DNA of 64,000 nt from Nematostella vectensis (GCF_932526225.1 NC_064042.1:14459040-14523039); one strand, 5' to 3'. Counted from the stretch's first letter, positions 27,501 to 36,325 are shown. The notes: generated by a model from the letters alone, not told the origin. Translations and numbers: made by a program.

Positions 27501-30500
27501 CGATGATGATAATGATGATGATGACGATGACGATGTTGACGGCAACAATGATGATTATCGTTGTGACGATGGTGATGATGGTGACGATGATGATGATGAC
27601 GGCAGCGATGATGATGATGATGACGACGACAACGACGACGATGATGATAATGATGATAACGTCAGCGATGATGATGATGATGACGGCAAAAATGATGATG
27701 ACGATGGTGATGATGACGGCAGCGATGATGATGATGATGATGAAGGTGATTATGATGACGATGACGGCAACAGTGATGACGACGACGGCAACTATGGGAT
27801 GATGACGGTAACAATGATAGTGCTGATGATGATATTAAGATTATAGTGATGAAGAGGAGGCTGTTGTGGTTGTGGATAAAGATTATCAATGCGCTGATGA
27901 TAAGGTTAAAGATGATGAAGAATATGAGGACAATGATAAAGATGAATGATGATCTATTATTGACTATTATTTCCAGTTTTCCCTTGACATCACCTCAACT
28001 CTTTTCTCAGAATACCTTCTTAGAATTCCGGGGATGCAGAAGAAGATACTTCGCGTGCAAGGAAGTATGATTCAGGAAAGGGAATTTCCGATTCCTAACA
28101 AAATCAAACCCCCAAAGCAGTCCAGGAGTGAGGATGAGCTTCGCATTCCTAGCAAAGAAGTCCGAGAAGTTTCTTTGCATCACATCATCCGCTCTGCTGA
28201 CTGTCCTTATGCCGAATCCATCAAACTCCTCGAACAAACATTTAAAGACGCTAAAGAGAGGAATGATCCTGTCAGCGTAGAAGATGTGACTTCATATCTA
28301 CAGGTAAGGCAGGCCCGTAGCCAGGGGGGCTTCGGGGGGTTCGGACGAACCCCCCCCCCCCCCCCACACACACACACACACACCCGGCTTGAAGGCCCGC
28401 TCAGAGCAAACAAAAATATATAACGTTTGGTTGGAGATATATGTCTTTAAAATGACTATAAATATCTTTTTTTATAATAACTATCTTTATTACTATCGCT
28501 ATATGTTAAAAAGTACCCTATTTATAACAAGAAAAAATATTTTTGAATACAAGATTGATTGCCTAGTGTAATAAGGCGAGGAGAGGGGTATACCGGAAAT
28601 TTGGTCCGCTTAAATGGAAATACCGAACCACCCCGCTCAAAATGCTGGCTACGGGCCAGTAAGGACTCCAGCAAATCCTGGTTACGCGCTTGCAAAATTA
28701 AAGACATTATCTCGCATGATCCCTTATGAAAAATTACCATGCTGAGCCACGAGTAAGGTATGATGAATTTTAGATTATTAAGATAGCAACGCAACAAGCT
28801 CGCCATCAAAATAACGTGACGTCCCTACTGATGACGGGATCTTGCCTCGTATCGTAGATCATCAGGGAGGCAGAGCAATGGTGTATCCAAAAGACTGGCA
28901 GAGAAATCATCTTGTGCACGTGTTCGGCAAGTGGCGCCGACCGCATCGTAGATCTCTGCGACAACATCCAGCAAGTAATCGTCGACGAGTGCGGCATGTG
29001 TTTTGAGCCTGAGACACTCGTGCCTATCACATGCGCCCGCGCCAAGCAAGTCGTGCTCATTGGGGACCACAAGCAGCTGCAACCTATCATCAAAGATAAC
29101 GACGCTAAGCGCTTGGGTCTAGAGATCTCTATGTTTGAGCGCTACGCCAAAAAGGCGATCATGCTCAAGGAACAATACCGTATGGTGAGGGGGGTGTATG
29201 GTGAGGGGAGGTGTCTTGCAGCGATTCTATCACCTGGAGATCTCTATGTTTGAGCGCTACGCCAAAAAGGCGATCGTGCTCAAGGAACAATACCGTATGG
29301 TGAGGGGGGTGTATGGTGAAGGAAGGTGTCTTGCAGCGATTCTATCACCTGGAGATCTCTATGTTTAGCGCTACGCCAAAAAGGCGATCGTGCTCAAGGA
29401 ACAATACCGTATGGTGAAGAGGGTGGTTGGTAAAGGGGGGTTTTGCAGCGAGTCTTTCGCCTGGAGATCGCTATGATTGAGCCCCTGGTTCCCTGACAAG
29501 TCTCCTCTGATAAATATGAAACCGACCGCTATTTATAATTCTAGTTATTATTTTTTTTAAGTTACCTTCAAAAAAACTTGCAAATAATTTAATTTTATTT
29601 ATGTCAATCATTCTACCTTCATCTTTACTTATGTCCCCCACAGCATGCAGAAATCTGCCACTTTCCATCAGAACAGTTCTATGACAAGCTTCTGCTTACG
29701 TCTGCCACTGTCGCGCTCCGCACACCTTCGCCTGTCGACTTCTGGCCAGCGCAGGTGCTATATAGGAAGGACGTACCACGTGTGTTTTGCCACGTGGAAG
29801 GGTGCGAGACGTCTTCAGTGATTAAGACTCAGTACAGCAATCAGCAGTCCAAAAGTAACGAGAAAGAAGCGAATAAGGCAGTAAGTCTTTTTCTCTCATC
29901 ATTCGCCACAGCATACTACCATTGCAAAGCTTAGTCCTATGTTTAAAACTAGAGCTTCGAAAAGGTGCAAGGTCGGCAAAGTCGGTTTTTCTGTTAAGAA
30001 AAGTAGCAAAAAAGCTGTACTGGCAAAAGTCAGAATGAAATACCCGTCGGCCTCGAGCTCCGTGGTAAAGACGTTTTAACCATAAGCTCAAGCGTTTTTC
30101 CACTCGCTTATTAAAAAAATGGAAATGCATGTGGTAATGGTTGTTTGACACTTGGTAATGGTTGTTAGACACGTGATAATGGTTGTTTGCACGTGGTAAT
30201 GGTTGATAGACATGAGATTATGGTTGCTTGACAAGTGATAATGGTTGTTTGACAAGTGGTAATGGTTGTTTGACACGTGGTAATGGTTGTTTGACACGTG
30301 GTAATGGTTGTTTGACACGTGGTAATGGTTGTAAGACATGAAATAATGGTTGTTTGATACGTGGTAATGCTTGTTTGACACGTGGTAATGGTTGCTAGAC
30401 ACGTGGTTATGGTTGCTTGCTGTTTGTTGTTGCTATTTCTTCCACAAAATCAAGAATCTGTATTTGTTCTCTTCCTCTTGCACCATTTAGACCTATAATT

Positions 30501-32668
30501 ATTTATAATTATATACTGATATCATTATTAGTGTAATGAAATCAATATAAAAAAACAGATTTATAACCAGGAACTAAGAGTGTGAAAATATACAAAAGAA
30601 AATGTAAACAAATGAGAAAATCATGTTTTTAAATAAGATGAATAAGAGCAATCTATTCTTATTCAATCTTAATAACTGTCTGCCTTGAATAGCCACCGCT
30701 AAACGTAAACCGTTCCCATATATTATAATTGTTTAGTTCAAAAATGAATAAATAAATGTAAATGATTTTGTTAAAGGTGCATGTTGCTAAAGTCCTGGTC
30801 AACAAGTATGCTGTGAATCATGGGGATGTGGTCATCCTAACACCTTACAGACAACAGCAGGTCCTCATCAAGGAGGGTCTCCACGCCCCGTACGACGATA
30901 TCCAGGTGTCGACGATCATCAAGAGCCAGGGTGAGGAAGACAAATACACTAGATTATTATATGACAACGACTGCACGCGCACTGTGATTGGCTACCTGGT
31001 GGTCATTACTTTCCCATATTGCCTCAGCGGACATTACGGAATTGCTTTTTGCCCTACGGGAAATTTTCACGGCCAAAAATTCGATATGAAAATGTCATAC
31101 AATTAACAACATACTAGCCTCGATCGTTCAGTCATGCCTCGCAAATTCCCGGTCGATACGCCAAAGCCTCTGTTTGATATTTGCCGTATTTACGTGACCT
31201 CTATCTCGGTTAGAAAGTAGTTAGTATTACCTTGAATGATACTGGATAAAAAAGCAAATGTTTAATATGTAAAGAATTCATAATCTACCATTCGAAGATC
31301 ACCTCCGTACTTAAAGGAATCAGCGCCAGTTAAATACCATATTGTTTGATGCGATTAAGTGTATGTAGCGCTTCCTTTTACGGTTATGGTGAATTCATCG
31401 GAGAGCAAATCATATCAAAGTGGTAGAGATGTCATGAGCCGTAAACCCTAGAAGTTTCACCGAAACCCTAACACTGTTTTTCAATTGCTTGTCCTAAAGT
31501 CACAGAGATACGATAAAACTTCTCATCTTTCCTTTATTGCTTGTCCAGAAATCATAACAATACGATAAAACGTCACTACTCTCTGCCATTTCTTGTCCAG
31601 AAGTCGAAGAAATTCGATGAGACTTCACTACCTTCTCTCCCTGCTTGTCCTAAAGTCGCAGAGATACTATAATAATACGATATTACACATCTTTCTGTCC
31701 TTGCTAGTTCGTGAGTACAAGAGATATGATAAAACTTCTCATATGTCCGTCATTGCTTGTCCAGAAGTCAAAGAAACACAATGAAACTTAAGTACCTTCT
31801 CTCGTGGCTTGTCCAGAAGTCAAAGGAAGACAATAAAAAGTCAATACCTTTTTTCCTTGCTTGCAGGTAGTGAATGGGACTACGTCATTCTTTCACTGGT
31901 CCGCTCTCTACCCAAGGACGAAATCGAGGCTGAGCCGTCTTCAAAGTGGCTAGGTGACAATCTGGGTTTCCTGAGGGACGAACACCAGATCAATGTAGCG
32001 TTGACTCGCGCCAGGCGCGGTCTCTGCATTATCGGTAAGTATTTTTCTTCACTTTACATTATATGACTCGAGCAAACAAATAAACATGAGCTCTATTTTG
32101 CTTGATGGATCGTTGTGGCAAAGATAGATCATAAGGACTACGATTATGGCCATGACAAATATGATGATCGTTGTTATCGTAATACTGATGGTAGTTATGC
32201 TGATGGTTTCATAACGTGTGATGTGGATGATGACGATCAAGACGATGATTATGACAATTAAGATGACGATAATGACGCTTATGATGATTTTATGATACCA
32301 GTTATTGTGGCGATGGGGATAGAAGTGACAAAATACAATAATAATTAAGAATGAGGTCTTCAAAGCCGTAGCTAGAAAACTTTGTACAGAGGGGCAAGCC
32401 TCAAATATTTTCTTTTATTTGGTACGGGGCAGAGGCTATCTTCATGTCTTTTGTTATTCCCTGCTCTGCTAAGGAGCAACTTCCCGCGTTGGAAAATTCT
32501 CCTTGTTTACCGGCCAATAGTTCTGTTACGACCTTTGTCGTGTTGACATTGTCTTATGTAATTACAGGAAACAAAAACCTAGTTGAGCTGGATCCCACAT
32601 GGAGCGCGCTGTTAAGCCACTACGAGCAGAGTGAGACAATCGTTGATGAGGCCTGGCCGTGGAACTAA
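428..32668 (+). CDS. HELZ2: HELZ2-like protein: CCCH fingers, SF1 helicase, RNB exoribonuclease, second SF1 helicase (25 exons, 5' end outside window)
   Basis: Exons: 428-547, 7618-7827, 8182-9177, 13825-13966, 14366-14498, 15204-15320, 16048-16386, 16704-16936, 17426-17702, 17897-18043, 18353-18940, 19351-19818, 20070-20145, 20371-21519, 21968-22528, 22924-25123, 25611-25696, 26411-26551, 27252-27431, 28011-28303, 28858-29184, 29644-29880, 30777-30930, 31867-32034, 32568-32668. All boundaries are AG acceptors and GT donors except a GC donor after 25123. Splice phases match throughout, giving about 3,146 open codons to TAA; the summed length is an exact multiple of three after the first split codon. 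Vertebrate HELZ2 has the same order, is interferon-induced and degrades structured RNA; an antiviral or RNA-decay role here is inference. The first exon seen starts in phase 1, so upstream exons are missing from the window. Confidence 0.9.
556..7600. repeat. 25-bp minisatellite array, main block, with higher-order repeats
   Basis: About 280 head-to-tail copies of the same 25-bp unit as at 1-362. A 28-bp variant with an extra CAT occurs near 2425, 2876, 3488, 3938, 4166 and 5651. A variant containing CTGTCTATCTGTCCATCAG occurs near 1549, 3361 and 4425. The spacings 2425 to 3488, 2876 to 3938 and 3361 to 4425 are all about 1,063 bp, so a block of about 1.06 kb was duplicated in tandem. The last units before 7600 are degenerate and run into the acceptor region of the next exon. 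Confidence 0.95.
7618..9177 (+). CDS. HELZ2: HELZ2-like exons 7618-7827 and 8182-9177: disordered N-terminus and first CCCH zinc finger
   Basis: Exon 7618-7827 encodes a Ser/Thr/Pro/Lys-rich stretch. Exon 8182-9177 (996 nt) encodes a long Gln/Ser/Pro-rich region with a near-repeat around QQQTQPSAPMPDIFT, then a Cys-rich end. That end has a cluster of Cys around 8914-8972, then C-x8-C-x4-C-x3-H within about 9079-9132 (CKDFAWGRACARNPCTFPH). Both exons keep phase 1 at their ends. Confidence 0.85.
9632..11530 (-). pseudogene. LINE ORF2 C-terminal part: reverse transcriptase, frameshifted at its start
   Basis: The open frame 11083-9632 holds the RT palm and fingers with NYRPVSVLP, AFDTVNH, GVPQGSVLG and FADDTSIFF, then a thumb and C-terminal region ending in LNSFCNKLKTSLINS. 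The linker to the endonuclease (about 11530-11083) is readable only by changing frame. RT copies the element RNA at a nicked target. The active-site Asp pair is present, but the frame breaks argue against activity. Confidence 0.85.
11569..12714 (-). pseudogene. LINE ORF2 N-terminal part: apurinic-type endonuclease domain
   Basis: A 381-residue open frame with EEP-nuclease motifs: LSILHLNTRSL near its start, MIGISETWL, GGGVGLYL, IIVGVVYRPP, ADWNLDL and the terminal SDHLPVF. It nicks the target DNA in LINE transposition. No in-frame ATG is visible at the start. A frame break separates it from the RT part. Confidence 0.85.
12751..13542 (-). CDS. LINE ORF1: coiled-coil/RRM nucleic-acid chaperone
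   Basis: An ATG at 13540-13542 opens a 263-aa frame. The first part is basic and Ser-rich. The middle is a heptad-like coiled coil (about residues 55-115). An RRM-type core then opens with RRNNIRVSGIPE and contains RAHRVER and RPRTIVCKLKDWKTKEAV. This matches L1-type ORF1 (transposase_22). It precedes the endonuclease frame by about 37 nt. The frame is intact. Confidence 0.82.
   Translation of the reverse strand: MSRKSSKKAAKNRTDSLSPGPTTIVEDEELVTMAAVKNLLAVQESMMRPLFESMVSQISSRVDDLVEKVSGLKASLEFTQSEVERFGPINKKVKETDSEVVKVKDALEYLENQSRRNNIRVSGIPESPGESWADSEAKVKEAIQTKLGLEIEIERAHRVERKKAKGRSLTQSEKKRPRTIVCKLKDWKTKEAVVRKARIDKPAGLYVAEDLARATLLKREAKIEEMKKARAEGKRAYFILDRLIIRDQKQDAAEGKIQAAGSG
13825..14498 (+). 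CDS. HELZ2: HELZ2-like exons 13825-13966 and 14366-14498: second CCCH zinc finger
   Basis: The first exon is Pro/Gly/Asn-rich and ends in RYRLCNRP. The next starts VCRFGNTCSFAH, so the finger C-x4-C-x5-C-x3-H is built across the intron (phase 2 donor). The region after the finger reads GQEELNYWKFCYEQ, as in HELZ/HELZ2 proteins. The correct frame of the first exon is not its longest open frame; phase matching with the neighbours decides it. Confidence 0.85.
15204..18043 (+). CDS. HELZ2: HELZ2-like exons 15204-15320, 16048-16386, 16704-16936, 17426-17702, 17897-18043: region before helicase 1
   Basis: Five exons joined in phases 0, 0, 2 and 0. They encode about 370 residues resembling the beta-barrel and linker region in front of the helicase in HELZ/MOV10-type proteins. 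One landmark is SFSQCILFDFGKGPCLVKNF in exon 16048-16386. Exon 17426-17702 carries MERVTLLGRDSL and KVFEVPIHKLES. These pieces position and regulate the helicase core in UPF1-like enzymes (family knowledge). Confidence 0.82.
15430..15960. repeat. Degenerate tandem repeat in a HELZ2-like intron
   Basis: Diverged copies of a unit of roughly 30-40 bp containing AGTAGAGCTGTCCGCTTA and GTCCGTAAGTAG. Because the unit contains GTAAGTAG, it carries many donor-like sites just downstream of the exon ending at 15320. Period and copy number are only approximate by eye. Confidence 0.6.
17060..17395. repeat. Low-complexity TACCC/CACCT-rich tract
   Basis: A pyrimidine-rich intronic run made of TACCC and CTCACCT words on the plus strand, between the exons ending at 16936 and starting at 17426. 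No coding meaning was found. Confidence 0.7.
18353..20145 (+). CDS. HELZ2: HELZ2-like exons 18353-18940, 19351-19818, 20070-20145: first SF1 helicase core
   Basis: UPF1-like SF1B motifs in order: Q-motif region LNDSQKAV, Walker A GPFGTGKS (about window-protein residues 943-950), CTKTNSAAD (Ia), Walker B LVDEAAQ, FTGDHMQ (III), FLTENYRSNEVIL (IV), and VDTIHNVQG starting motif V, which finishes in the next exon. All ATPase residues look intact. It would use ATP to move along RNA 5' to 3'. Confidence 0.92.
20371..21519 (+). CDS. HELZ2: HELZ2-like exon: end of helicase 1, acidic linker and lead-in to the RNase part
   Basis: It starts by completing motif V (GREFRAVFISTVRTS) and then shows motif VI (LLNTAITRAKSLVAVVGDP). 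A Glu/Asp/Ser-rich linker follows (about 20740-20920, e.g. EEELEQEGE), which is probably disordered. The last third (about 21110-21519) returns to folded sequence, consistent with the cold-shock-like region before an RNB domain. It ends in a Lys/Glu-rich stretch, phase 1. Confidence 0.88.
21968..25123 (+). CDS. HELZ2: HELZ2-like exons 21968-22528 and 22924-25123: RNB (RNase II family) exoribonuclease domain
   Basis: The RNB signature lies at the exon junction: FTIDPEMSKDLDDALSVEEL, followed by HIADVSYFV rebuilt across the intron. The aspartates that bind Mg2+ in RNase II/R/Dis3 enzymes are present. The large second exon holds the rest of the domain, including YTHFTSPIRRYIDIVVHR, the conserved RNase II/R motif. 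About 350 more residues link to helicase 2. The stop at 25185 is not the gene end: an AG followed by GCAAGC at 25122-25129 is a good GC-type donor, and its phase 2 matches the next exon. Confidence 0.9.
25611..25696 (+). CDS. HELZ2: HELZ2-like short linker exon
   Basis: An 86-nt exon with acceptor TTTATTTCTAG and donor AG before GTTGGT. Joined to the GC donor at 25123 it reads RMFKALVLALPDS followed by TPLALAICKGEAPPP, and it ends in phase 1 to match 26411. Phase agreement on both sides is the main support. Confidence 0.75.
26411..29184 (+). CDS. HELZ2: HELZ2-like exons 26411-26551, 27252-27431, 28011-28303, 28858-29184: second SF1 helicase, N-terminal half
   Basis: Walker A is split by an intron: FTLIQGPPG ends the first exon and TGKTVTGVHIAYWF opens the next. 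Then come LYCGPSNKSVDVV (Ia), a long insert-like exon (KILRVQGSM, IIRSADCPYAESI), CTCSASGADRI (Ib-like), Walker B VIVDECGM, VLIGDHKQLQPI (III) and LKEQYRM (start of IV). All ATPase residues are present. The acceptor at 28857 was chosen because it alone gives phase 0. Confidence 0.9.
27445..27935. repeat. GAT/GAC trinucleotide-type microsatellite
   Basis: An imperfect GATGATGAC-type run in the intron after the exon ending at 27431. It creates long Asp-rich and Met/Thr-rich open frames that are not part of the gene. Confidence 0.9.
28310..28659. mobile_element. 350-bp MITE with CAGGCCCGTAGCCAG-type terminal inverted repeats
   Basis: The left end is CAGGCCCGTAGCCAG. The right end is its inverse with one mismatch at position 2. 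Direct repeats TAAGG flank it (28305-28309 and 28660-28664), which I read as a target duplication. It contains a C-run, a CA-run and AT-rich sequence, and no gene. It sits 6 bp inside the intron, directly after the donor of exon 28011-28303. The superfamily is uncertain; hAT-like CAGG ends are possible. Confidence 0.7.
29124..29480. repeat. Triplicated exon end with splice donor (about 116-bp unit)
   Basis: The segment starting GAGATCTCTATGTTTGAGCG, which covers the last 60 bases of the exon ending at 29184, its GT donor and about 55 bases of intron, occurs three times in tandem (near 29124, 29240 and 29356). A short fourth start is near 29464. Copy 2 preserves the exon end and donor. Copy 3 has lost one base (TTTAGCG). 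Confidence 0.9.
29644..32668 (+). CDS. HELZ2: HELZ2-like exons 29644-29880, 30777-30930, 31867-32034, 32568-32668: second helicase, C-terminal half and gene end
   Basis: Joined after LKEQYRM, the first exon completes motif IV (HAEICHFPSEQFYDKLL). The next gives ILTPYRQQ and starts motif V (VSTIIKSQG), which continues in the third as SEWDYVILSLVRS. Motif VI is NVALTRARRGLCIIG. The last exon, a typical UPF1/HELZ2 tail (GNKNLVELDPTWSALLSHYE), ends at TAA 32666-32668. Phases 0, 1, 1 are all consistent. Confidence 0.92.
30125..30425. repeat. 21-bp minisatellite in a HELZ2-like intron
   Basis: About 14 imperfect copies of a 21-bp unit with core GTGGTAATGGTTGTTTGACAC. Confidence 0.9.
31480..31862. 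repeat. Degenerate tandem repeat, about 60-bp unit
   Basis: Several diverged copies containing TTGCTTGTCCAGAAGTCA and ATACGATAAAACTTCTCA, ending at the acceptor of exon 31867. Confidence 0.65.
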
Positions 32669-32836
32669 ATAAACTACGACAACAACTTCTACAGAGATAC
32701 CAGTAGAAACAACATAAATAGCAGCGGCAGCAACAACAACCATGCAACAAACCCAGTTCAAACGCTGCTATCTGCCAGTTATCTTTTACCACTATTGCTA
32801 ACTTTACAAAAGTTATTTTAACACTTCATGTCCATA

Positions 32837-33022
32837 GATCCGACTTGCGTGACAATGTTCAAACCTCGTAATTTAAGAAAAAACAGCTCTCCCTGCTGAT
32901 ACTTTATGAATAGAATATTTAGTTGTAGGATGAAATAAAACTCACCGCTATTCAAGCGAAAGTAATTCACAATTGCGTAGGGATACATAGCCTAAGAAAC
33001 CATGCGTCACGCAAGTCGGATC
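32837..33022. repeat. 186-bp palindromic element with 17-bp terminal inverted repeats
   Basis: GATCCGACTTGCGTGAC at 32837-32853 is matched exactly in inverse at 33006-33022. The interval holds the best poly(A) signal of the HELZ2-like gene. The word CTTGCGTGAC also occurs near 26078, inverted near 60248, and near 62606, which suggests a dispersed small-element family. No target duplication was seen. Confidence 0.6.
32934..32939 (+). terminator. Candidate poly(A) signal AATAAA of the HELZ2-like gene
   Basis: AATAAA lies 266 bp after the stop codon at 32668. Another AATAAA overlaps the stop codon region (near 32668) but is too close to serve easily. Neither cleavage site can be verified from sequence. 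Confidence 0.5.
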
Positions 33023-33044
33023 GGGGGGTCTTAACCCCACTGCT

Positions 33045-34035
33045 TCTGGTACGTGACCTTCTATGAGGTGGTTGTCACTTCTGTTGCGTGACCTTCTATG
33101 AGGTGGTTGTCACTTCTGTTGCGTGACACTCTATGAGGGGGAGGTCACTTCTGGTGCGTGACACTCTATGAAGGGGAGGTCACTTCTGGTGTGTGACATT
33201 CTATGACGGGAATTCACTTCTGGTGCGTGACACTATGAGGGGAGGTCACTTCTGGTGCGTGACACTCTAGGGAGGGGAGGTGACTTTTGGTGCGTGACAC
33301 TTTGAAGGGGAGGGAACTTCAGATGCGTGACACTCTATGAGGGGGAGGTCACTTCTTGTGCGTGACACTATGAGGGAGAGGTCACTTCTGATGCGTGACA
33401 CTCTATGAGGGAAGGTCACTTCTGGTTCGTGACACTCTATGAGGGGAGGTCACTTCTGATGTGTGACACTCTATGAGGGGGAGGTCACTTCTTGTGCGTG
33501 ACACTCTATGAGGAGAGGTCACTTCTGATGCGTGACACTCTATGAGGGGAGGTCACTTCTGGTTCGTGACACTCTATGAGGGGAGGTCACTTCTGATGCG
33601 TGACACTCTATGAAGGGGAGGTAACTTCTGGTGCGTGACACTCTATGAGGGGAGGTCACTTCTGATGCGTGACACTCTATGAGGGGAGGTCACTTCTGGT
33701 GCGTGACACTCTATGAAGGGAGGTCACTTCTGATGCGTTACACTCTATGAAGGGAGGTCACTTCTGGTGCGTGACACTCTATGAGGGGAGGTCACTTCTG
33801 ATGTGTGACACTCTATGAGGGGAGGTCACTTCTGGTGCTTGACACTATAAAGGGGGGTCACTTCTGGTGCGTGACACTCAATGAAGAAGAGGTTACTTCT
33901 GGTGCGTGACACTCTATGAAGGGGAGGTAACTTTCTGTGCGTGAAACTATGAAGATAGGTCAATTTTTACACTCAATGAAAGAAGGTTACCTATAAAGCG
34001 TGACACTATGAATGGAGGTCATTTCTGGTGCGAAA
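33045..34035. repeat. About 34-bp minisatellite downstream of the HELZ2-like gene
   Basis: Around 29 copies of a unit with GTGCGTGACACTCTATGA followed by GGGGAGGTCACTTCTG. Copies vary by single-base changes and short length changes, and the last few before 34035 are strongly diverged. Confidence 0.92.
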
Positions 34036-35720
34036 CTTATGTGGCCTATGGAAATTATTTTATATTTAATTTCTACATATTCCCGGTTTTGCAATCATCA
34101 GATGCACTGCAAGTTTGGGCAGTTTTTAAAATTTTTAAAAAGTCAAAAATTATTTTTATAGAATAGTTTTAGCTATAGAATAGTTTTTTTAACTAAGCTT
34201 TTAACATTTAAAGTTGTAGTTATGTTTTTCATCTACAAAAGGAGGCTAGAATTTACCGCTTGTTTCAACATTTTGTACATTCCCTGTACATTTTGATCCA
34301 AAAACTTACAGCATAGTCGATGCACGAAGGCGAAGGATAATTTACTTAAAAGTTCATATTCAATACATACAAATGTTATGCAAAACGCTCGATATACTTA
34401 ACTTTAGAGTTACAATGCAATAATTGAGATTACATCGCCAAATCATAGTTAAATCATGGTGTTTAGAAAAGGTGTTTAGAAAAAAATCCAAATCAGGATC
34501 CAATTCAATACGCACAAACAGGTTACGGATAATGTTTTATATACTGTAATTTAGAGTAAACATAATTAATTTTGCGACTTTCCAACTTTCTAGCATGAAC
34601 TTACAAATTTTGACCTTTGCTTGCTACTTAAAATGCCCGACATAACAATGCATCATAGGAAAGATGAGCTGGCCTCTTTAATATTATACAAGCATTTTGG
34701 TCACAAGGCTGGAGGTCCGAATGTACCCTACCACAAACAACCAATGTGTCAGTTTAATGCGAGAGGACGAAATGAGTCAAGTTATAATACATCTATTATA
34801 ATTGAGACCCCACATGTCTCCTTTGCTTAACTACCTAATCAAAGCTTGTAAGATTCATTCAATCAAAATTGTACTCAATAAACTTTCTTTTTTTTTTTTT
34901 ACTGTTTCTTTTATTGATACTAACAACCTGCACAGGCAGTCACTAGAGCACTTATTTCAGCCGTAGTACGTTTTTTCATTCGTAGCTTTTAACTCCAATA
35001 TAATAAAAACAAAAAGCAAATTATACAGCTTATGAATCAGGCAGGAAATTTCTTCGTCAGAAAGGGTTTATTTTCATTGACATATTTTTTCGTTGATCTC
35101 TGGTGTGACGGGCACAGTCTTTCGGTGTTTTGGTTTATATTTGCCACTCAAAAAGTCACGAGACTTCTAAGTGTATGTCGCCTATTGAATAATGATAATA
35201 ATAATCATCATCAGTTTATTATAACCCTTGATTGTAGTCTCCTGGACTAAATTACATGGGTGGTCAGCTTTTGGAACATACACATTTATAGAAGTTGCGA
35301 AATTGCCGTGGCTGTAGGCAGCCCAGAAGCCGCACAAGGTATTGTTTGTGTTTGATTTACCTAATAATAGCTAGTTTTAATTCCTTCATAACATTTTTGC
35401 TCACACGTTTTCTTTGAATCTTTAAATGTAGCTTTAAGGACATTTTTCGAGCGAGAGGTATTTCAAGTCAAGCTAAAGCGACAATAAAAATACATTGTTG
35501 AGTACAATGCCTACAATTGTACAATGCCTACAACAGTACAAGTCGATCCGAGGCTAGCCCATCCCCGTAACACGCTCATCTATAACTTTTTTGCCTGTTT
35601 ATACATTTTCAAAGTAAAAGCAGGATGTGTGGCTTATGGATGTGTATGTTTAATTTTGCTTTCAAACAAGAATAAAGAATAAATATGCATTTAACCACAG
35701 GGAGACCGATGCGCGTTAGT
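34036..35720. other. AT-rich stretch without recognised gene
   Basis: No coding exon, RNA gene or repeat was recognised on either strand. It lies between the minisatellite and the last exon of the minus-strand lectin/PAN gene, so part of it may be that gene's 3' UTR. Plus-strand TTTATT near 35215 would be an AATAAA signal for it. Confidence 0.5.
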
Positions 35721-35983
35721 CTAGTCGTAATAAATATACCCAACCCTGCTGGTGAACGAGTCACGTGACACAGTCCTGGTGGAATTGTTGAGCTCACAGC
35801 TTCTATTTCCCGCCATGCCTCGATACTCGTAGTTGAACGAGTAGCACGCGGGATCGCCCAGGCACCACGTGAAACACTCCATCAGATCACTCACGAGCTG
35901 CGTGCTCGTCACGTGGCCATGGAGTGCAAAGTCCAAACTTGATATGCTTGCGATCATACTTTGTGGGGAGCGCAAGGTGTAGC
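35721..35983 (-). CDS. Last exon of C-type lectin/PAN gene: PAN/apple-like domain
   Basis: On the minus strand, acceptor CTCCCTGTCTAG precedes 35983 and the frame runs to TAG at 35721-35723. Joined in phase 1 to exon 36491-36320 it reads GYTLRSPQSMIASISSLDFA, then ECFTWCLGDPACYSFNYE and RSCELNNSTRT. Cysteine spacing and the C-x3-C-x4-C-YSFNYE pattern fit PAN/apple domains, which bind protein or sugar outside the cell. It is probably secreted or membrane-attached; the 5' exons are not identified. Confidence 0.75.
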
Positions 35984-36105
35984 CTAGACAGGGAGAAGGA
36001 CATTGTAAGGCGATAAGTGTAGCTTGGACGTGTAAGTGAAGGGGTGGAATGATGAATATGGTGATAAGCCTTTGGTGGGCTTGGCCACATGGTATCTATG
36101 CTTGC

Positions 36106-36325
36106 CTACACCTTACTCTTGCATATGGATGGCGTGACATACCTGTCTATCATATGGCTTGCGTGACATACCTCTCTTGCATCATATGGATGGCGTGACA
36201 TATCTCTCTGGCGCATAAATGGCGTGACGTTTCCTATCTTGCATGAGGATGGCGTGACATACTCTCTTGCAAATGGATGGCATGACATACCTTCCTTTCA
36301 AATGGATGGCGTGACATACCTCTCT
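36106..36325. repeat. Tandem repeat derived from the lectin exon end and its splice donor
   Basis: About six imperfect copies of a 35-40 bp unit (plus strand: GGATGGCGTGACATACCTCTC and variants). The copy nearest 36320 is the actual exon 3' end with its GT donor read on the minus strand, so the intron starts with repeated copies of the splice site. Confidence 0.75.

Noticed and set aside
27433-27846. Asp-rich and Met/Thr-rich open frames
   Set aside because: Products of a GAT/GAC microsatellite inside an intron.
34621-34830. 69-residue ORF starting CTT/TTG-like
   Set aside because: No ATG, no resemblance to known families, AT-rich surroundings.
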